A stretch of 64,000 nt of DNA from Prinia subflava (GCF_021018805.1 NC_086259.1:6953501-7017500), one strand, 5' to 3'; shown: positions 27,481-42,129, counted from the first letter of the stretch. Numbers and translations are program-made. The notes: a model not told the origin generated them from the letters alone.

Positions 27481-29947
27481 GAGACAAGTACGTTGGACTA
27501 GCTGATGGACAGGTATCCTAACAGGTTTCTTTGGAGAACGAGTACAAAATCTTATACAGATAGACACACTGACAAGGTTGAGAAAACAGGGAGGGGGAAG
27601 TGTGAAGTTATTTGTGTTAACTTGCCTTCCAAGATTTAGTGGCAGTGTTACTTACTGGAGTGACTGCTGGGTGGACAGATAATGTCACGCAGTGTCTTAT
27701 TACATGATTTCAAACCCCTGTGCACAATCTCACTTCCTGCATGAAACTTAAATATGTTTCAGGTAGGAGCTAAATAAAAGACATTACTTTTCATCTGCTT
27801 TTTCACTTAATGCTAATATAGTCACTTGTCAGTGAATGTAAAAGTAAAGGAGACAAGGGTTTATTTTTATACCTCACAGAACAGCAACTGGTGATTTCCC
27901 TTAGATCATTGCTTTTGTGTGTGCAGGCACTAAGCTTTTTTCTTTTAATATTTTAGACACACTTTATTTTTTATTCAAAACAGTTTTATCCCAACCCTGA
28001 CATGCCAATATTGTCAGGAAAGGAGGTTTGATGTCTGAATGTTACTGGGTACTTTTTCTCATTACGCCTTATAAATGTAGGTGGTGCATCTCATTAATCC
28101 TAGAGCTAATCACCAGGCTCCCAGTATTCATTCCTTGGAAGGTTTGGCTGAAGACACGGCTCTGGTTCACTTGAGAGGATTCACAGCACCCGTGTCTCCA
28201 CGAGCAGTCAGTGGGGACATGGAGCTGAGCTGCTGCTGGGATGGGATTGCTGGAGCAGCACAGCTCTGCCTGCTGCAGGGCCCTTCCAGGGCCAACCACA
28301 TCCCAAATACCACACAAGGTGTCCCACTCATCATGAAGGAAAATGTGTTTTCTGTCTAGATACTGTGTGTGTGCTCAGGAAAAGCAGCATGGAGCCCTGG
28401 CAAATCTCTGTGAGGAGCCACGTGAAGGTGAGGCAGAATTCAGGCTACTCCTGAGCCCATGGGCAGGACAGGGGACTGCTCCCTTCTCTTCTGATGGCCT
28501 CTGAGAGATGTGCAGAGTTACTCTCTGGGCAGTGGTGAGCAGGCAGCAGCCAGCAGAGCCTCCTGGCGAGCCATCAGAGTGACAAGTGGCACATGGCACA
28601 GCCAGGTTTGTCCCTACAGCACACCTGGCCATGGGAGGAGCAGGATGCCAGAGGTGCTGTGAGTGCAGCAGGGAGCCTGTGCCATCCAAGCCTTGGAGAG
28701 CATGGCTCCTGCAACAAGAGCAGGATTCTGAGAGCCCTGCCTTGGCTGGTGCTCAGCAGAAGATGAGAACAAGCTGCAGGCTGTGGCATTGGTGGCCACG
28801 GGAGCAGCAGGGTGAGAGCACTCCCCCTGTCACTTTGCTTTCAGCCAGCACACAGCATGATCTGGCAGGACAGACCAGGAGCCTTCTCTCCATTAATTAT
28901 CAGAGTGTTGCAGCTTCAGTTCTTTGCTTTCTTTTTCATCTTCTTCACTCTTTCTACCTAACCTCCCTTTGGTTTTCTCAAGTATGCACGCCTACTCAAT
29001 TCAATTAGCCTTGGATACAGCACCGAGGCCTCAGATACCTGTAGTCATTATCCCAAGCACTTTTCATAAGAGTATGGATATTAGTCCCAAAGTCCTGGCA
29101 AAATTCCAGCTAAGCTAATGTATTTACAGCCTAACCTCCCCAAATGTATCTCTTAGTTTTAAATAGGGGAGTTATTCTTCATTTTCCCTCCTTACTCTGC
29201 TGCATATAGTTTCTCATAGAGTTAAACTTATTCCCCATGGCAGAATAATGCAGGATTTTTCAGTCTTACCGCCTTGCAACATTTGGTATTTTTCTTTAAG
29301 CTGCAGCTTCTGGACTCCTGAGACTGAAAGAATCCTGGTTCCCAACCCCTCCCTTTTTTTTAAAAGCAAGCCGCTAAGCCTTGTGTAAAAAAGCTTAAAG
29401 CACAAAGCTCCAAAACAACTAAAAGATGCAACTCGACATCTATTATTATCTTTAAAATATCCCATGAATTTAAATTAATTCTCATGCTGTCTGAGTCCTG
29501 CCCCAGACACATTCCTGCAGCTGGCAGTGCCAGTGGTGCCGCGGAGCCGGGGCTGAGAGCAGCTGTGTCCATCTCTGCCTCCTCTTTCACAAGCCCACTT
29601 CTGCTCCCAGTCACACCAGCAGGTCACTGGGGCTGTGGGCAGAGTGAGTCCAGTGTGTTGCTGAAGGGCAGGCTGGGGCAAACCCTGCCCTGCTGTCCAT
29701 GCCAAAATCCCTGAGTGCATGCAGGTAACCACACAGTCCATACCTACACCTCTGCAAAAGGGACCAGGGTCATTCTAAGAGGTTTTCTCAAGATTTTGGC
29801 TGGTTCTGGAAGGATGAGGGACTCGTTGCCCAACCTCTGTGGTATGCCAAGGGACATGCAGCAGATCCCTCTGAAGGGAGGTGCCAGCTCCCTTAGAGAC
29901 ACGGAGCTGCCACGTCTCAGGGCTCAGCCCAGCGCTCCCGTGGGGAC
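27481..29947. other. Intergenic, no gene recognised
   Basis: AT-rich then, at about 28,100-28,860, GC-richer unique sequence. Nothing supported apart from the 13-bp minisatellite that begins at the right edge. Confidence 0.6.
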
Positions 29948-30024
29948 ACTCCAGATTTACACTCCAGAATTACACTCCAGATTTACACTCCAGATTTACA
30001 CTCCAGATTTACACTCCGGATTTT
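29948..30024 (+). repeat. 13-bp minisatellite, about six copies
   Basis: Unit ACTCCAGATTTAC occurs five times in tandem (second copy AGAATTAC), with a sixth degenerate copy ACTCCGGATTTT. It is flanked by unique sequence. Same period as the array at 48,959 but an unrelated unit. Confidence 0.95.
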
Positions 30025-30359
30025 GGCTACGTGAAAGGAAACCTGCACAACCAGACTCCTAAGGCATCACACATTTAACTCCTCCTCACTAAGTCTGATA
30101 GATTTTCTTGGCAGGGAGATAATGGGGCATTTTGGGCCTCATCCTTTTTCTTCACTTCCTTGGATTTAGCTGGAATTCCTTGGAGATTAAACCAGGCGAG
30201 TTTAAATAGCATTTCATTTCATCTTGGCTTGCTTTGCTGGGGTCCTCTCATGATAGACTCACAAACATTATTCATTAGTTTGCTCACCTATCCGTACCCC
30301 TACCCCAGCCACCCAATATTCGAAGACAATCAGCAAATTAATGATTTCACATTTTCAGC

Positions 30360-31310
30360 CCATTAAATTATTTATTGCTGGTGTCAATAGAAAGTTTTTA
30401 AAAGGTAAAATATATTTGTATATTGACTGCCAATTCTACATGGATGTAATGGCACCAGGCAGTGTACCACATCATGAAATAAAAATTAAATTGTAGTTGG
30501 GCTTTTAAATCAACTCAATTAAAATAAAGAGATTCTTGGCTTGATATAGGGAAATATTTGTATTTCCAATTCTATTTGTTAATACATTGACATATGTGCT
30601 ATTTTTTAAATGTAGCACTAAGTGCACTTTCTGTCAATGCCATAGATTTTTTAATAGACTGAGAAAATGCATTTCATTTCTTCTTATTTTCCTTCAATAC
30701 ATCATTTGGTTCTGCTTTTTTGCCTGCATGAAATTCATTTTCTAATGGAAATATTTGTTTTGTAAATCAAATATGTATTATGCACAAAATGCAAAGCACA
30801 AATTAAATTATGTTAATGAAATGAAAGAGATATGAAATGCATATTTCATGGACAAAACATAACCTCAGCAAACAACCATTTCTTGATAAAATCTTTAAAC
30901 ACAATCTCATTCTGTGACAGACATATTGTTAAAGCAGATAGCACCTCATTTAAATGGTTTCCTTTAATATTAGTGCTTAGTATATAATTGTAAATAACTT
31001 TTGGGATGAAAAACCAATAATGAAATACTGTCTTTAATAGTTTGCTATTGATGTCAGCATAAAATTTGTAGTAGTTGAATATTGGAAATTGGGAGTGTGC
31101 ACACATATAGTCAAAAGCTGTAAATGATTGCATATTTAAATAGAGCTGACTAAGGCAAAGATGTTATAGATATTAGTAATAGGCAGAAAATTATGCTGAC
31201 CTAACATTATTTGACAAAACCCACTGTTTTAAATTATATATTGGTTACACTTAATGAATAATAGATTCTGTAGGTGTTGTTTCTCAGATCACAATGCTGA
31301 TGACACTATA
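30360..31310. other. AT-rich block, candidate conserved noncoding element(s)
   Basis: Nearly 1 kb of very AT-rich non-repetitive sequence has many homeodomain-type cores (AATTAAAT, GTTAATGAAAT). It contrasts with the mixed GC content on both sides. Conservation untested. Confidence 0.28.
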
Positions 31311-34300
31311 TGTTGGAGACTTCTTAGTCTTCCTTCTGACAACAAAGCAGGTAGAGCCCACAAAGGCCACAAAAACATAAAATTGTATTCATGGGTCTCC
31401 AACCCACCCTAGTCCTCTGCTGGACAAACATTCCCAAAGATAGGAGCAAGAGGCATATTCCTAAACAAATACAGTGCAACAAAAAGCCCTTGACATACAG
31501 GAGGGGATCTCAGGCGGGTCTTGGGTTGCTGTGCCCTCTGAAGTAGCAGAGTCTTTGCAGAGATCCCACCCTTTGTTGGGTTTCATCACTGCTTTGCCAT
31601 CAGTCAGATTCAGTGGGTTGCCCACTGTGGCATACATCCCTCTGTCCTCCTCTCTGCCTTGAGCATTCATGAAATCAGAAAAGAGAGCTCTTGATATGTA
31701 AGTCAATTCTTTCAGACATTTTAGGGCAGCAAAGAATGTATTAAACCACCAAAGAGACATCTGTCTCTTCTCTACTATATTTTTTATCAAAAATGCTAAG
31801 AAAGAGAAGGAACATGATGCAGAGTACAAAGAAACAACCAGCCCCAAAACTCAGATGATCATTAGAGAGCTGGGAGATGCCTGTAATCTAACAGGTGATA
31901 AGAAGACCAAAGCACCAATTTGAATGTTGCTATTCTTTGTGAGAAAGCAGGAGAGCTATACATAATTAATTGGGATCTGCTTCATTTTCTGAAGGAGAAC
32001 ATATTTGTTTTTATATTAAGTATTACAGAAGACACTTAAGATTCAGGCACTGATACCTGATAATTGTTTATCATGGTTTTTTGTAGGAGGGAAGAAAGAT
32101 TGATGAGCAAGCCAGGACAGTGTTGTCTGAAGGCCTTTGGCTTTGTGTCATTGTGGTTTTAGTTCTTAGCTCAGTGTCATGACTGGCCTGAGGCTGGTTG
32201 GCAGCTCGTTCCACCTTTGCAGTGTGTGATACTGCATTTCAGTGTCTGCACTGCTTCGTTTGGAGCTCCTGCCTTTGAGAGCTGTGGCAACAGTGCAGCA
32301 ATAGTGGAGGCCCTCTCATTCTTTTGGAGATGCTCAGAGCCACCTGCCCTGTGTCCTGGTGAGATGTCAGACCCCCCTGTGGCACGGGGTGCCCGGTGAG
32401 GCCATGGCTGGGCCCCAGCACCCCAAGGGATGGAGCACCCACACCACTGTGACACCCAGAGCTCTGCCCATGGGAGCCCGGGCATGGGCAGGCAGGGACC
32501 AGGTAAGATCAGAACAGACTGCAACAGGAGGGACCAAAAATTTCATTAAAACCACTAGCCTGCCTCCCAGCTAATAAAATATATTACCCCAAGGCTCAAA
32601 CTGCCCCCCAGGACTGCTTTCCCCACTGCCCCTGCACAGCCCACAGCTGCTGGACTGTGCTGCACCACCACACTGCCTGAACTTTCCCATCCCCAAGCAT
32701 CATCTCCAGGCAGGAAAATACCCCCAAAATTACAGCTTGGGCCTCTCTCCACTGTATATGCTGCTCCAGCATCTCCCTGTGGCAGCAGCTCAAGCCCTGC
32801 TGTGCTGAGGGTGTCTCTCCAGGAGGGGAGGCTTTGTGCCATCCTCTGCACACTGTCAGGCATCATGGAGGAGATAACTTTCCACTCTGCTCTGAGGCAC
32901 AGACAGGTGCCTTTAGTAATGTTCACGATAGCCTTGATATCAAATACATAGCTCTGAGATAAGCTTGGCAATAAATACATACAGCAAACACAGAGCAGCA
33001 GCATGACAGCAGAGACCTGTGAAACTAAAGAGGGCTCTCTCCATGCCTACATTAAACTATTTATTAATCACACCTGCCCTATTTCCCTTCACCACAAGCA
33101 CCTCAGCACTGTGATGGGTTGATGGGGACACAGGAATGCAGCATCTCTTTAGTGAATAAAACCAAGTTCTGCGTGCCCTTCACAGCAGGGCAGCCACAAA
33201 ACCAGCTCAGGACTCCCAGAAATGGGTGGGCTTTGATCAGTTGCATGGTGGGATCTTGGACAGGAACAGGGTACAAATGCTGTTGAGGTTTAAAAAGCAG
33301 AGGACAGCAAAATGTCTGAATGAGATTAACATTACAGCCTGCCTTTGCTTCTGGCATAACAAAAAATGCAACCAAAATAAACAGTGCAGCTGTGTGAATC
33401 TGAGCTCCTTTTGAACCAGGCCATCAAACTGTCTCTCTGCCGTAAAGTAAAAACCTTCCAAACACTTCCAGAACCTCCAGACTTGGCAATTTCCCCAGGA
33501 TAACCCAGTAAATTGCTGGGGAGAAAAAACACAAAGTATCCCATGTATCATAAAATACAGGAATTTTATCCCCAGCAAAGGCCAAAAGCTTCTCCAGAGG
33601 GAGAATCCAAAGCCTGATCTCTGGATAGTCAGGGCTGAGGAAGGGTTTCCTCCCAGCGCATCGAGGAATTCTCTGTCTGTTCAAAGCCATTTGACTGGAA
33701 CACAATAACACAGAGAAGGCATGCTAGGGAAGAAAATGTCTCCAAGGAGTGCCAGGATTGTGAGCATGGCTGCAATGGATCTTGAGGGTCACAGGGTGAA
33801 ATCTCCAGCCACTGAGGGTGACTGTGTCACTGCAGAGCTGCTGATGTGGCCTTAGTACCCATCCCCACTTGGTCAAACTCACTCTTGAGCCATAAACCAA
33901 ATTCCAGAATTCCTATTTGTTATTTGAGTGGAAACCATGAGACAGAAGCTATCCTGAGTCAGTGGAATTATGGATATTTAAATCAGAGTAAAACCTGCTC
34001 CCTAACATATCCACTGTGTATACACCACCTATAGAGGAATAATGGATGCTAAATCTAAGTTGTGCTTCCTACACTTATTTCATAGGAAATACAATTTTTT
34101 ATCTATTTTATCAATTTTCTAAAATTAATCTTTCCCTTTTTCATTATCAAATTTCAATCTTATATCATTTCCAGCACCACCCCAAGCCATTCTGGAGTTC
34201 TCGTTTACATCACTAGAGATTAATATTAGGTGTTTGTAAAAGGAGGATATTAGCTTCTCCCTTATACCTGTCAAAATTAATAACTTCTCTATCACAGATA

Positions 34301-37300
34301 ACTCCAGGTCAATATTAGATTCATAGATGTGGCCAGAAATAAAATGTATGGAAATATATCTCATTTATAAGTATCCAAAAAGGAGAAAAATAAAAAATTT
34401 AAAAAAAAAGAAAAGTGTTTTCATTATTGAAATTTAGACTGCAACTGTTCTAAAGATCAAAAGACTTTGAGGGCTGAACATATCTGCCATATGGCCTTAG
34501 CCTTTCAAATAGAAAACAAATTGGAGGTCAGCCCAGGGGAGAAGAGAGAAGTGAATTTTCTACAAGCAGGGCAAAGGAAGGCATCAGGATCGTCTTCCCA
34601 TTGTGTTTGTGTTTCTGTCTAAATGTATATTGTGGCCAGAAGAAAGGCTCCAGACATAAATGTTTGTTCAGTGATTGATGTAAATACTTGGGTGATGATT
34701 GATAATGGCTGTGTGTGGCAGATGTCACCTCCTGCATGGCTGATCCTCTGTGGTACCTCCTGATGCTGGGCTGATTTAAAGGGAGTAGCACGTTCAAAGT
34801 GACCATACTGCAGCAAGAATATCCTGTGCTCTTGGTCCAGCAGAGACCACGTGGATTATATTTGTTAATGAACCACACTGCTTTTTCCTAAAATCTACTG
34901 ATTTAAGAGCATCAGCAGACACAAAGCTCATTTGTGGCCTGGTGGAGGTAAAGAAGGTCTTGACCATCTCCTGTGGAGCACTCCTGACTTGCAGGACTCT
35001 CTCAAACTCCAGGCATGTTTGAGAGCTGTATCAGAGACATGGCCAGTGCTGAAGTGTGCCCTGTGCACTGGAGTTCAGCTGCTCTGTCAGAGTCCTTAAA
35101 CACAGACTGGGCCAGGTAACTTTCACACATCTGATGTGAACATAATTCTAATTTTGACTGGCTTTCCTGGCTTCCCAGCTGGCTGTCCCCATCTCAGCAC
35201 CGTGACCATGCCACAGAGGCAGAGCTCAAAGCCTTGCACACAGAGTGTGGGCTCAGGAGAGGAAGATGAAAAGAGCATTGCCAATGCAAAATCTATTTTT
35301 TACGTAGGTTTCAAGGGAGAAGGTGAGATAAATACATGCTGTGGGAATACAACAGAGGAGAAGCTGTATGAGTTATGCTTTTAGAAGTAAATAACATTGG
35401 AGCAAGTGATTTAAAGGTTGTTAAATGAATTTTCCCAACTATTTTATTCACTGTGATCAAAATTATATCAGTGATGTTCTTACTAATATATCCCATTTGG
35501 CTCAATAATCTTTTATTTGTAATTACAGGTGAAAAGGTCATTTTAAGAAAGCCTGCATGGGCTTCAAAGAATTATGCTGCTTTCACTTTGTTTTTATAAG
35601 CAATTGAGGATAGAGGGCAAAATTAACTAACGCTACTTTCTGTGAGAAAAATATTAAAACATCCTCAGTTCATATCCTCATTTGCCCAAAGGAGTTTTTG
35701 CTATTGCTCTTCTCCAGCCCCGGGCTGTGTGCACCGACTGCTCCCTGCAGCCGTGTGGGCAGCGTGGCACCCGCCGCCAACCTGCCCGTGGGGAAGCAGC
35801 ATCTCCTCCCCTTTCCTTCCTCATCTCAAACTCTGCATGACCCATAGTAAAATCCTTTTAACAAGGCTCCCTTCCTTGCCGACCCAGTTAAAACTCTGCA
35901 AAAATAAACACGAGCCGTTCTTTGTTTTTCCTGTGGCTTTGGGACCTGTTTCAAGCATGGAAAGCAGCAGTTCTACCTGGGTGTAAGGCACGGGGAAGGG
36001 AGAGCAAAACAGCCAGCTGGGAAAAGAGTTGTCTGTGACAGGAACACTGCCAGGGAGGGACATTTATATCTATATTCTTCTTGGGTGTCTTATGCTACAC
36101 AGCGATCACACGCTTGACCCCAAGCAAAGTTCTGGGCACGCAGAGGCATCGGAGGCGGTATGAACACGGAGTGTAAACACCACTCAGCTCCATGTGAGCC
36201 CATTTGTCTCCTTGTCTTCTGGATGCTGATGTACAATTTCCACAGAGGACCGGGTTTCTGCACATTCAAAATAAGAGAAACCCTCTTCACCAGCTGGTGA
36301 ATGCTGAAGGTCAAGTGCCAGCAGGGTGGTGGTGCCCAGGACCCAGGGACAGGTACCCGGCAGGCGGCACCGCTCGCTCCAGAGGCCCCTTTTGAACGGG
36401 AACATTCCTCCCTCTCAGCAGCACAGAGATGAAAAGCTGCATCTGTGTGAAGGGAAGCATTCCCTGACCCAGCTCACCACGTTTGGGTTTGAAGTGCTGT
36501 TTGTCACCACTAAGCACTCCTCTCCCCACCGAGGAGCGGTGTTTCTCCCCGGAATTGCTCTCTGCTTTAATAGGGTGTGAATGCTTGGAACAGCTACGGT
36601 GCAGTAATAATTGTTATTCGTGTTTGGCTCCTGCTGGGGAAACACAAAAGCTGCCACATGAACTTTTCTACTTGAAGATGATACCAACATGTATATTACT
36701 TCAAAAGATGGGGAATGTGTCTTTGTGACCTAACCTAGCTGAACTCACAAAAACAATGGCATCTCCTTCATTGGGAAGAGTAAAGTATTGAAACAGGACT
36801 CAGAGGAGATCAATTAATCAGCCCGTTCCCTCGTGTACAAACACAACCCTTAGACCTCAGTTCTGAGAGGTTTACACACACCTCTGCAAAAGCATTCCCC
36901 ACTGTAGTTGTTTTTCTTAACATTGGAAATTAGAAAAAGAAAAAAACCCATTGCTCCTTCAGTATCAATCTGCTCCAAATACTGGGCTAGGGCTGAGGAC
37001 CTACAAGTTTAACCTCTAGGTTCAGAGGACTTAGAAAGGGAGAGGAGAAGGAGGATGAGGAAGGCTGCATGTCTGATTTTGCACTGAGGTGAGGGCAGGG
37101 ACGGTCTCCCCATATGAGCAAGGTAGTGATGGAGAAAGAGGAATCTACACAGAAGGTGAGAACTGCAAAAAATTACAGATGGCTTTTAGCAGAGGTTTTC
37201 AAAAAAAAAGCAGTTGCCACCCACTCTGCTTCTTGGGCAGCCTGGAGACCCCCATCCCTCCCTCAGGGCTGTTTACAGGCCAGGTGGAGTGAGACTCAGC

Positions 37301-39760
37301 AACAAGTGAGAATAACCTGTCCATGAGAACATGGAAGATTTACAAGAGAAAAATGCTTCTGGCCATTAAAACAGGGAGATTTTGAAACATTCTTCCAAGA
37401 TAATCAGTTTTGAGATGCCTCCCATGCAGCTGATCATTGAGTTCAGTCTAACATTCTTTCAATATCAAGACCAGAGACTCCTTCTCATTCTGTCCTCTTC
37501 TGAGGGAGAAAAGGAGAAAAAAACCAAACAAATAATCTTCAACAAGTGAAATGGTTTTTTGGTGCATTTGATGGGCATTGTTGTGCAGGGCTAGGTGGGA
37601 GCTTTAAAAAAAATCTGCAAATATTCATTCACATTTTTAAATGAATTTACTGCAACCACATTGATTTCCCCGTGGGATTTGCTTTCTGCACACTTTTGAG
37701 CAATCAAGTTTTACTGGGCAAATGTTTGCACAAGACAAATTTCAAAATTGCATGCAGAGACAGATTTTTTTGTCTTTTCATGCCAGACATGCTTGTAGGC
37801 TTCTCCAATGAACAGGCAGAAACAATATCATGTGATTTATCTGACCCATCACAACCAACGCACATACCTTGACTAACGAAGATCAGACACCCACAGTTGT
37901 TTGTGATCAAGACACAGAGTTGTTTTTTTAATTACAAAGCTATCCATCAGTAATTTCAAATAATAAGTAAATTGGAGGGAATTGTGATCTGTCTCCAGAT
38001 AGTCTGTGAGCAGAGAAAGCAGCTAAATTTGTTGAATAAATTATTCATTATGGATTATTCGCTCAGCTCTACTGCAATAGCAGTGACATTGTTTAATTTA
38101 ATAGCACATTAAGGGATCTTTTTCCTTACACAAATGAGTGCATTGCTCCCAGCAAGTTGACTCTTGAAGATGCAGTACTGGAAACCTGTGAGAGCAGCTA
38201 GCCCTGTCCAAGGCTTCAATTAGGTTTTGGGCAGAGAGGACCCTCATAACACAGCAGTGACAATATTTGGCTGCAGCCCTTGTGCAGGGATACAAACGTG
38301 CTTGACAGAACACAGGGCCATGCAAGTCCTGGATAAAGAACTAGAAACCAACCACTTCACTTTGAAATTGACTGTGCTTTGAGATGGATCTGAAAATAGC
38401 AAAGCCAAAAAGCCAGCTTTTATTCAGATCTCATCTGACCCTGGAGAAGGAAGCGCATTTTATCTGAACCCTGTAAAGTCTGGCTCCTTTTCCCATCCCC
38501 AGCCATGCTGGAGCTCAAAATCCACAGCCAAACTCAAGAAGAGTGAAACTCTCCCAGCTAAACCAGCCCTTTCTGAACAGCCACTGCAAGAGTATCTGTT
38601 GATTCTGTTGATTGTCTTGATTGTCCCTGGAGACAACATAAAGAATGGTGAATATTTGTATAGCTCATTTACAACTAATGACCTGCAGAGGAAACTCCCC
38701 CAGTGACTTTTTTTCCTCTGAGAAATTAAGATCTTCAAAGTCCCAAGGACCTACTGTACAAAGAGCTCCAAAACACTGTGACACACCAGCTCTGGCCATA
38801 TTTCTTGATCACTTTTGCAGATGTGGTTCTCCCAGACTCTCACTCTCCGTGACACCCAGGGCTGACGGGGGAGCATCATCTGCCACACACCCTGCAGCTC
38901 TGCCTGTGGACACTCAGCTCTGCCTCCACCCCTCTAACACCACTGCTGTCCTCCCTGCACACCCAGCACAGGTACAGCACAGCACCAGGATCACGTTTTG
39001 GAGCCTAATGCAGCCCATGGAAGTGAGGGTCGAGGGCTGGCCAGACACAGGCTGAGCCCATGGAATCCTTCATGCCACAAGTGGGGTGTTTGTGGGACCC
39101 TGATGTGAGTGCCACACACAGACACAGGGAAGGGCTCATGCAGGTGGGACAGATTAAAATTCGGCCACTGACGAGAGCAGGAAAGAAAATAAATAATGTA
39201 TACCTTTCATTTGGGTTTAGAATAGCTGAAAGAAGCCCTAGTGAGTGAATACATCAATGGAACTGCATTGCCCATTCATGGATGAGAAATGTCAGGTCTT
39301 AAAATACCCTGAATCTGCCCCAAATACAAACACACAGAGAAACACAGATGCATGCAGAGATCCCCGACCTGTTCTGATTTATCTCCTCTGCATTTTTGAT
39401 TCTGTGTGTTGTGTAAAAAAGGACACCCTGAGCAAAGACCTGTGGACAGCAGGTAGCGTGCTGCCTCCCAGGCAATTGTGTTACAGCAGACAAGAAGCAG
39501 ATTTCTGAGCCCTGTCAGACTGCCCTGCAGCACAGTGCATCTCCTGATGGCTGTGCCCAGTGCCCCTGGTGCCACAGGGCAGGCAGTGCCTGGGTGTCAC
39601 TGTGCTGCACTGTGCCAAAAGCAGGAGCAGCAGTCCCAGCCTGCTGGGCCCAGTGCAGCAAGGACAGGCACTCAAACACATGACTAAGGAAGGTCATGGC
39701 CATGCTGTGGCAGATCCTCAAGGAATATTCCACTCCTCCTGCAATTTTTTTCAGCTGGCA
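31311..39760. other. Intergenic, no gene recognised
   Basis: Unique sequence alternating AT-rich and GC-richer patches (32,200-32,870, 35,700-36,000, 36,100-36,560, 38,760-39,060, 39,480-39,700). A 129-codon open frame on the minus strand at 31,461-31,847 lacks an ATG at its left limit and resembles no family I know. Confidence 0.6.
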
Positions 39761-39919
39761 TTATAATATATTATATAATATATATTTTTTTTTCAGCATT
39801 GAAAACAAAGTGGAAAACCTTTAGTGGCCAGTTCAGGGTTCATATGTCTGTTACTTATGCATATATGTGCTATATATAGATAGATATCTGTATATCTAGA
39901 TCGAGATCGATAGATAGAC

Positions 39920-39962
<43 letters not shown>

Positions 39963-39972
39963 CAGACAGACA
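39761..39972 (+). repeat. Compound microsatellite: TA-rich, poly-T, then (GATA)n with GACA ends
   Basis: A TA-rich stretch with poly-T (39,761-39,796) is followed by unique sequence, an AT/GATA-like stretch (about 39,858-39,906), and then (GATA)n from 39,907 to about 39,960. The array ends in GACA units (39,961-39,972). Mixed GATA/GACA arrays are common in vertebrates. Confidence 0.93.
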
Positions 39973-40199
39973 CAACTATTGTATAGATTCCTGGTCAGTC
40001 ATTTCCTGCACTGCATTACAGCTACAAAACAGAAAGACAAGTGTGGTCAGAGAGTAAACTTCAAGAAAAGCCATAAGACACCTACCAATACCAAAATTTT
40101 AGAGAACAGAGAGAGTAATGCCACACAAATCTTTGAGTCCCAGCAGAGCCAGCAGCCTGTTCAAAGAGAATCCATCCATCCAGGCAGGTGCAGTCCTTC

Positions 40200-40650
40200 C
40201 TCCTTCCCTCCTTTAGTACAACTGTTTGTTTCTTCAGGTATCGTATTTAATATGTACTATATATTATATTTCTATCTGTTAAGTTACAATCTTGCATCCG
40301 GTTTAGCCTATCCATAGGCAAGTTGCCCTGTTATGCCTCCAAGCATCCATACCATATCATTCTGCCTATAACCTTAAAATTGAAATGCCATGTCATATTT
40401 TCTACCATCCGTAGCAAGCGTTATCTTACCTTACATTCTATTATATCATCGTGCTTTCCTCCCTGCGTGATAAGCTGCCAATATTGTTTTGGCATGAGAA
40501 ATTTCCATCTCACACATCAGATGATCTCCATGACCTTTAAGCGAGTTGCCAGTAGGATAATTTACTCACATTGTTGTGACAAAATCATATCTCTTCTGCC
40601 CGGGTCACATGACATGATTGTTACATGATTTTTCCAAAAATTATTAAATT
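40200..40650. other. Mixed-composition block, candidate conserved noncoding element
   Basis: Non-repetitive sequence with scattered CpGs holds clustered short motifs, such as GGGTCACATGACATGATTG at about 40,602 with overlapping E-box (CACATG/TCACATGA) words. An open frame through it resembles no known protein. Confidence 0.22.
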
Positions 40651-42129
40651 TTGCACATTTTGGGGGTGGAAACCTCTGTGGAAAATTGAAATTACTAGAT
40701 TGCTTATCATTTCAATTAGCTACAAAGAGTTAAAAAGGTTACTTGCCACTACTTCACCCAAAGAGTACACCCCGAATTCCCACACTGCACATAACTCTCT
40801 TTAACTTCAGTCACTCTTCACTTTTTTTGCTTTAACTGCTCATCCTTTTGCAAGGAATGTTTTAATACAATCATCTTCGCAGTGTCTTGTATTAGCAGGA
40901 GGATGTGATCACAAATATCACATCCTTTTGGCATCTTTTTGGCTCTCTGTGCATAACAAAAATGTCAAACAGATTTTAATGAAAGGCTGCATGCTTGTGG
41001 GTATTGACAGTTTGACATAGAATCCTAATTTTCAGATGTCTTGTTCTCACTGTTTTTAACACAAATACTTGCAGGATAAGAGCAAGGCACCACAACTGCA
41101 GGGAGATGGTATTTATAGAATGTCCTCCTCTTCTCACTGGTTCTGCTCAGTAGCTCACCCAGTTTCTGTGGGGTTTGGCCTGAGAGTTTTTGTGGCTTGG
41201 CTGCAATCATGCCCAACCCCAGTTTAGAAACTAAACTATTTCTTTTCCTCACCCACAGCTCCTGGGCTCCTCCCTCCTGGGGCTGGGACGGGGCACAGCA
41301 GGCAGGGAAGAGGTGATGAGGGGGCCCATGGATGTCTCTGCAGGAAATGCACCCTCACATTCTGCCAGCTTCACTTCTCTGCTGGGCTGCAGGACCAGGA
41401 GAGACCTGGACAGCAGGGACCAGGAGAGGTCTGTGCACCAGGGTCCCTCGAGGAACCACGCACAAGGAACGCACATGAATGTATATTTGTGTTTATTTAT
41501 TTATTTAACTGCAGTTGGGCTTCCTCCTGCTGCTCTCTCTGTGCTGGAGTGAGTGACAGCTCTCTGTTTCACTGTAGAGAAAACGTCAGGACTTCATGGA
41601 AGGGGCGTGAGGCTGCCTCCATCATTTCACTCGAGTGGTTCCATCTCAAGCACCCCACATCGCTGACATCGGCCACTGCTGCACACCACTGAGAGGAGAT
41701 CACAGCAGCTCTCTGTTCAATGAGATATTAGAGAAAACAAAACTGAAAATTACAGCTGAGGAGCATCAGGAAATGCCAGCGGGTGAGATATTCTCCAAAG
41801 CTTTCCACAGGCAAAATTTTAAGGTTGTCATTATCTCTACCAGCCATGGCCATGGACTCCACCACCCTCTCACCACTAAAAATTCAGTTCCAGGACTTCC
41901 CTCCCCTCCATCCCACAGTGATGGGACAGTTACTCTTTCCTAGTTAGTGCCCTGTTCTCCCCATGTGCTATGCTGATTATTATTGTGTATTAGTGATGCC
42001 TCCCAGTTTCTCCTGCTGAGCAAGGTTTGTCACCAAGATCAGGTTGGAGGGCAATGGTGAGAGGCATCTGTCAACTTCTGCCTAGACCTGTGCTTTGTCT
42101 TTCAGCATGACCAGCCCCATCTCCCTCCC
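40651..42129. other. Intergenic, no gene recognised
   Basis: Unique sequence, GC-richer at about 41,250-41,460. No supported feature up to the LINE relic. Confidence 0.6.

Noticed and set aside
31461..31847. 129-codon minus-strand frame
   Set aside because: It begins at a TTG rather than ATG, sits alone in the desert, and I recognise no domain; probably chance.
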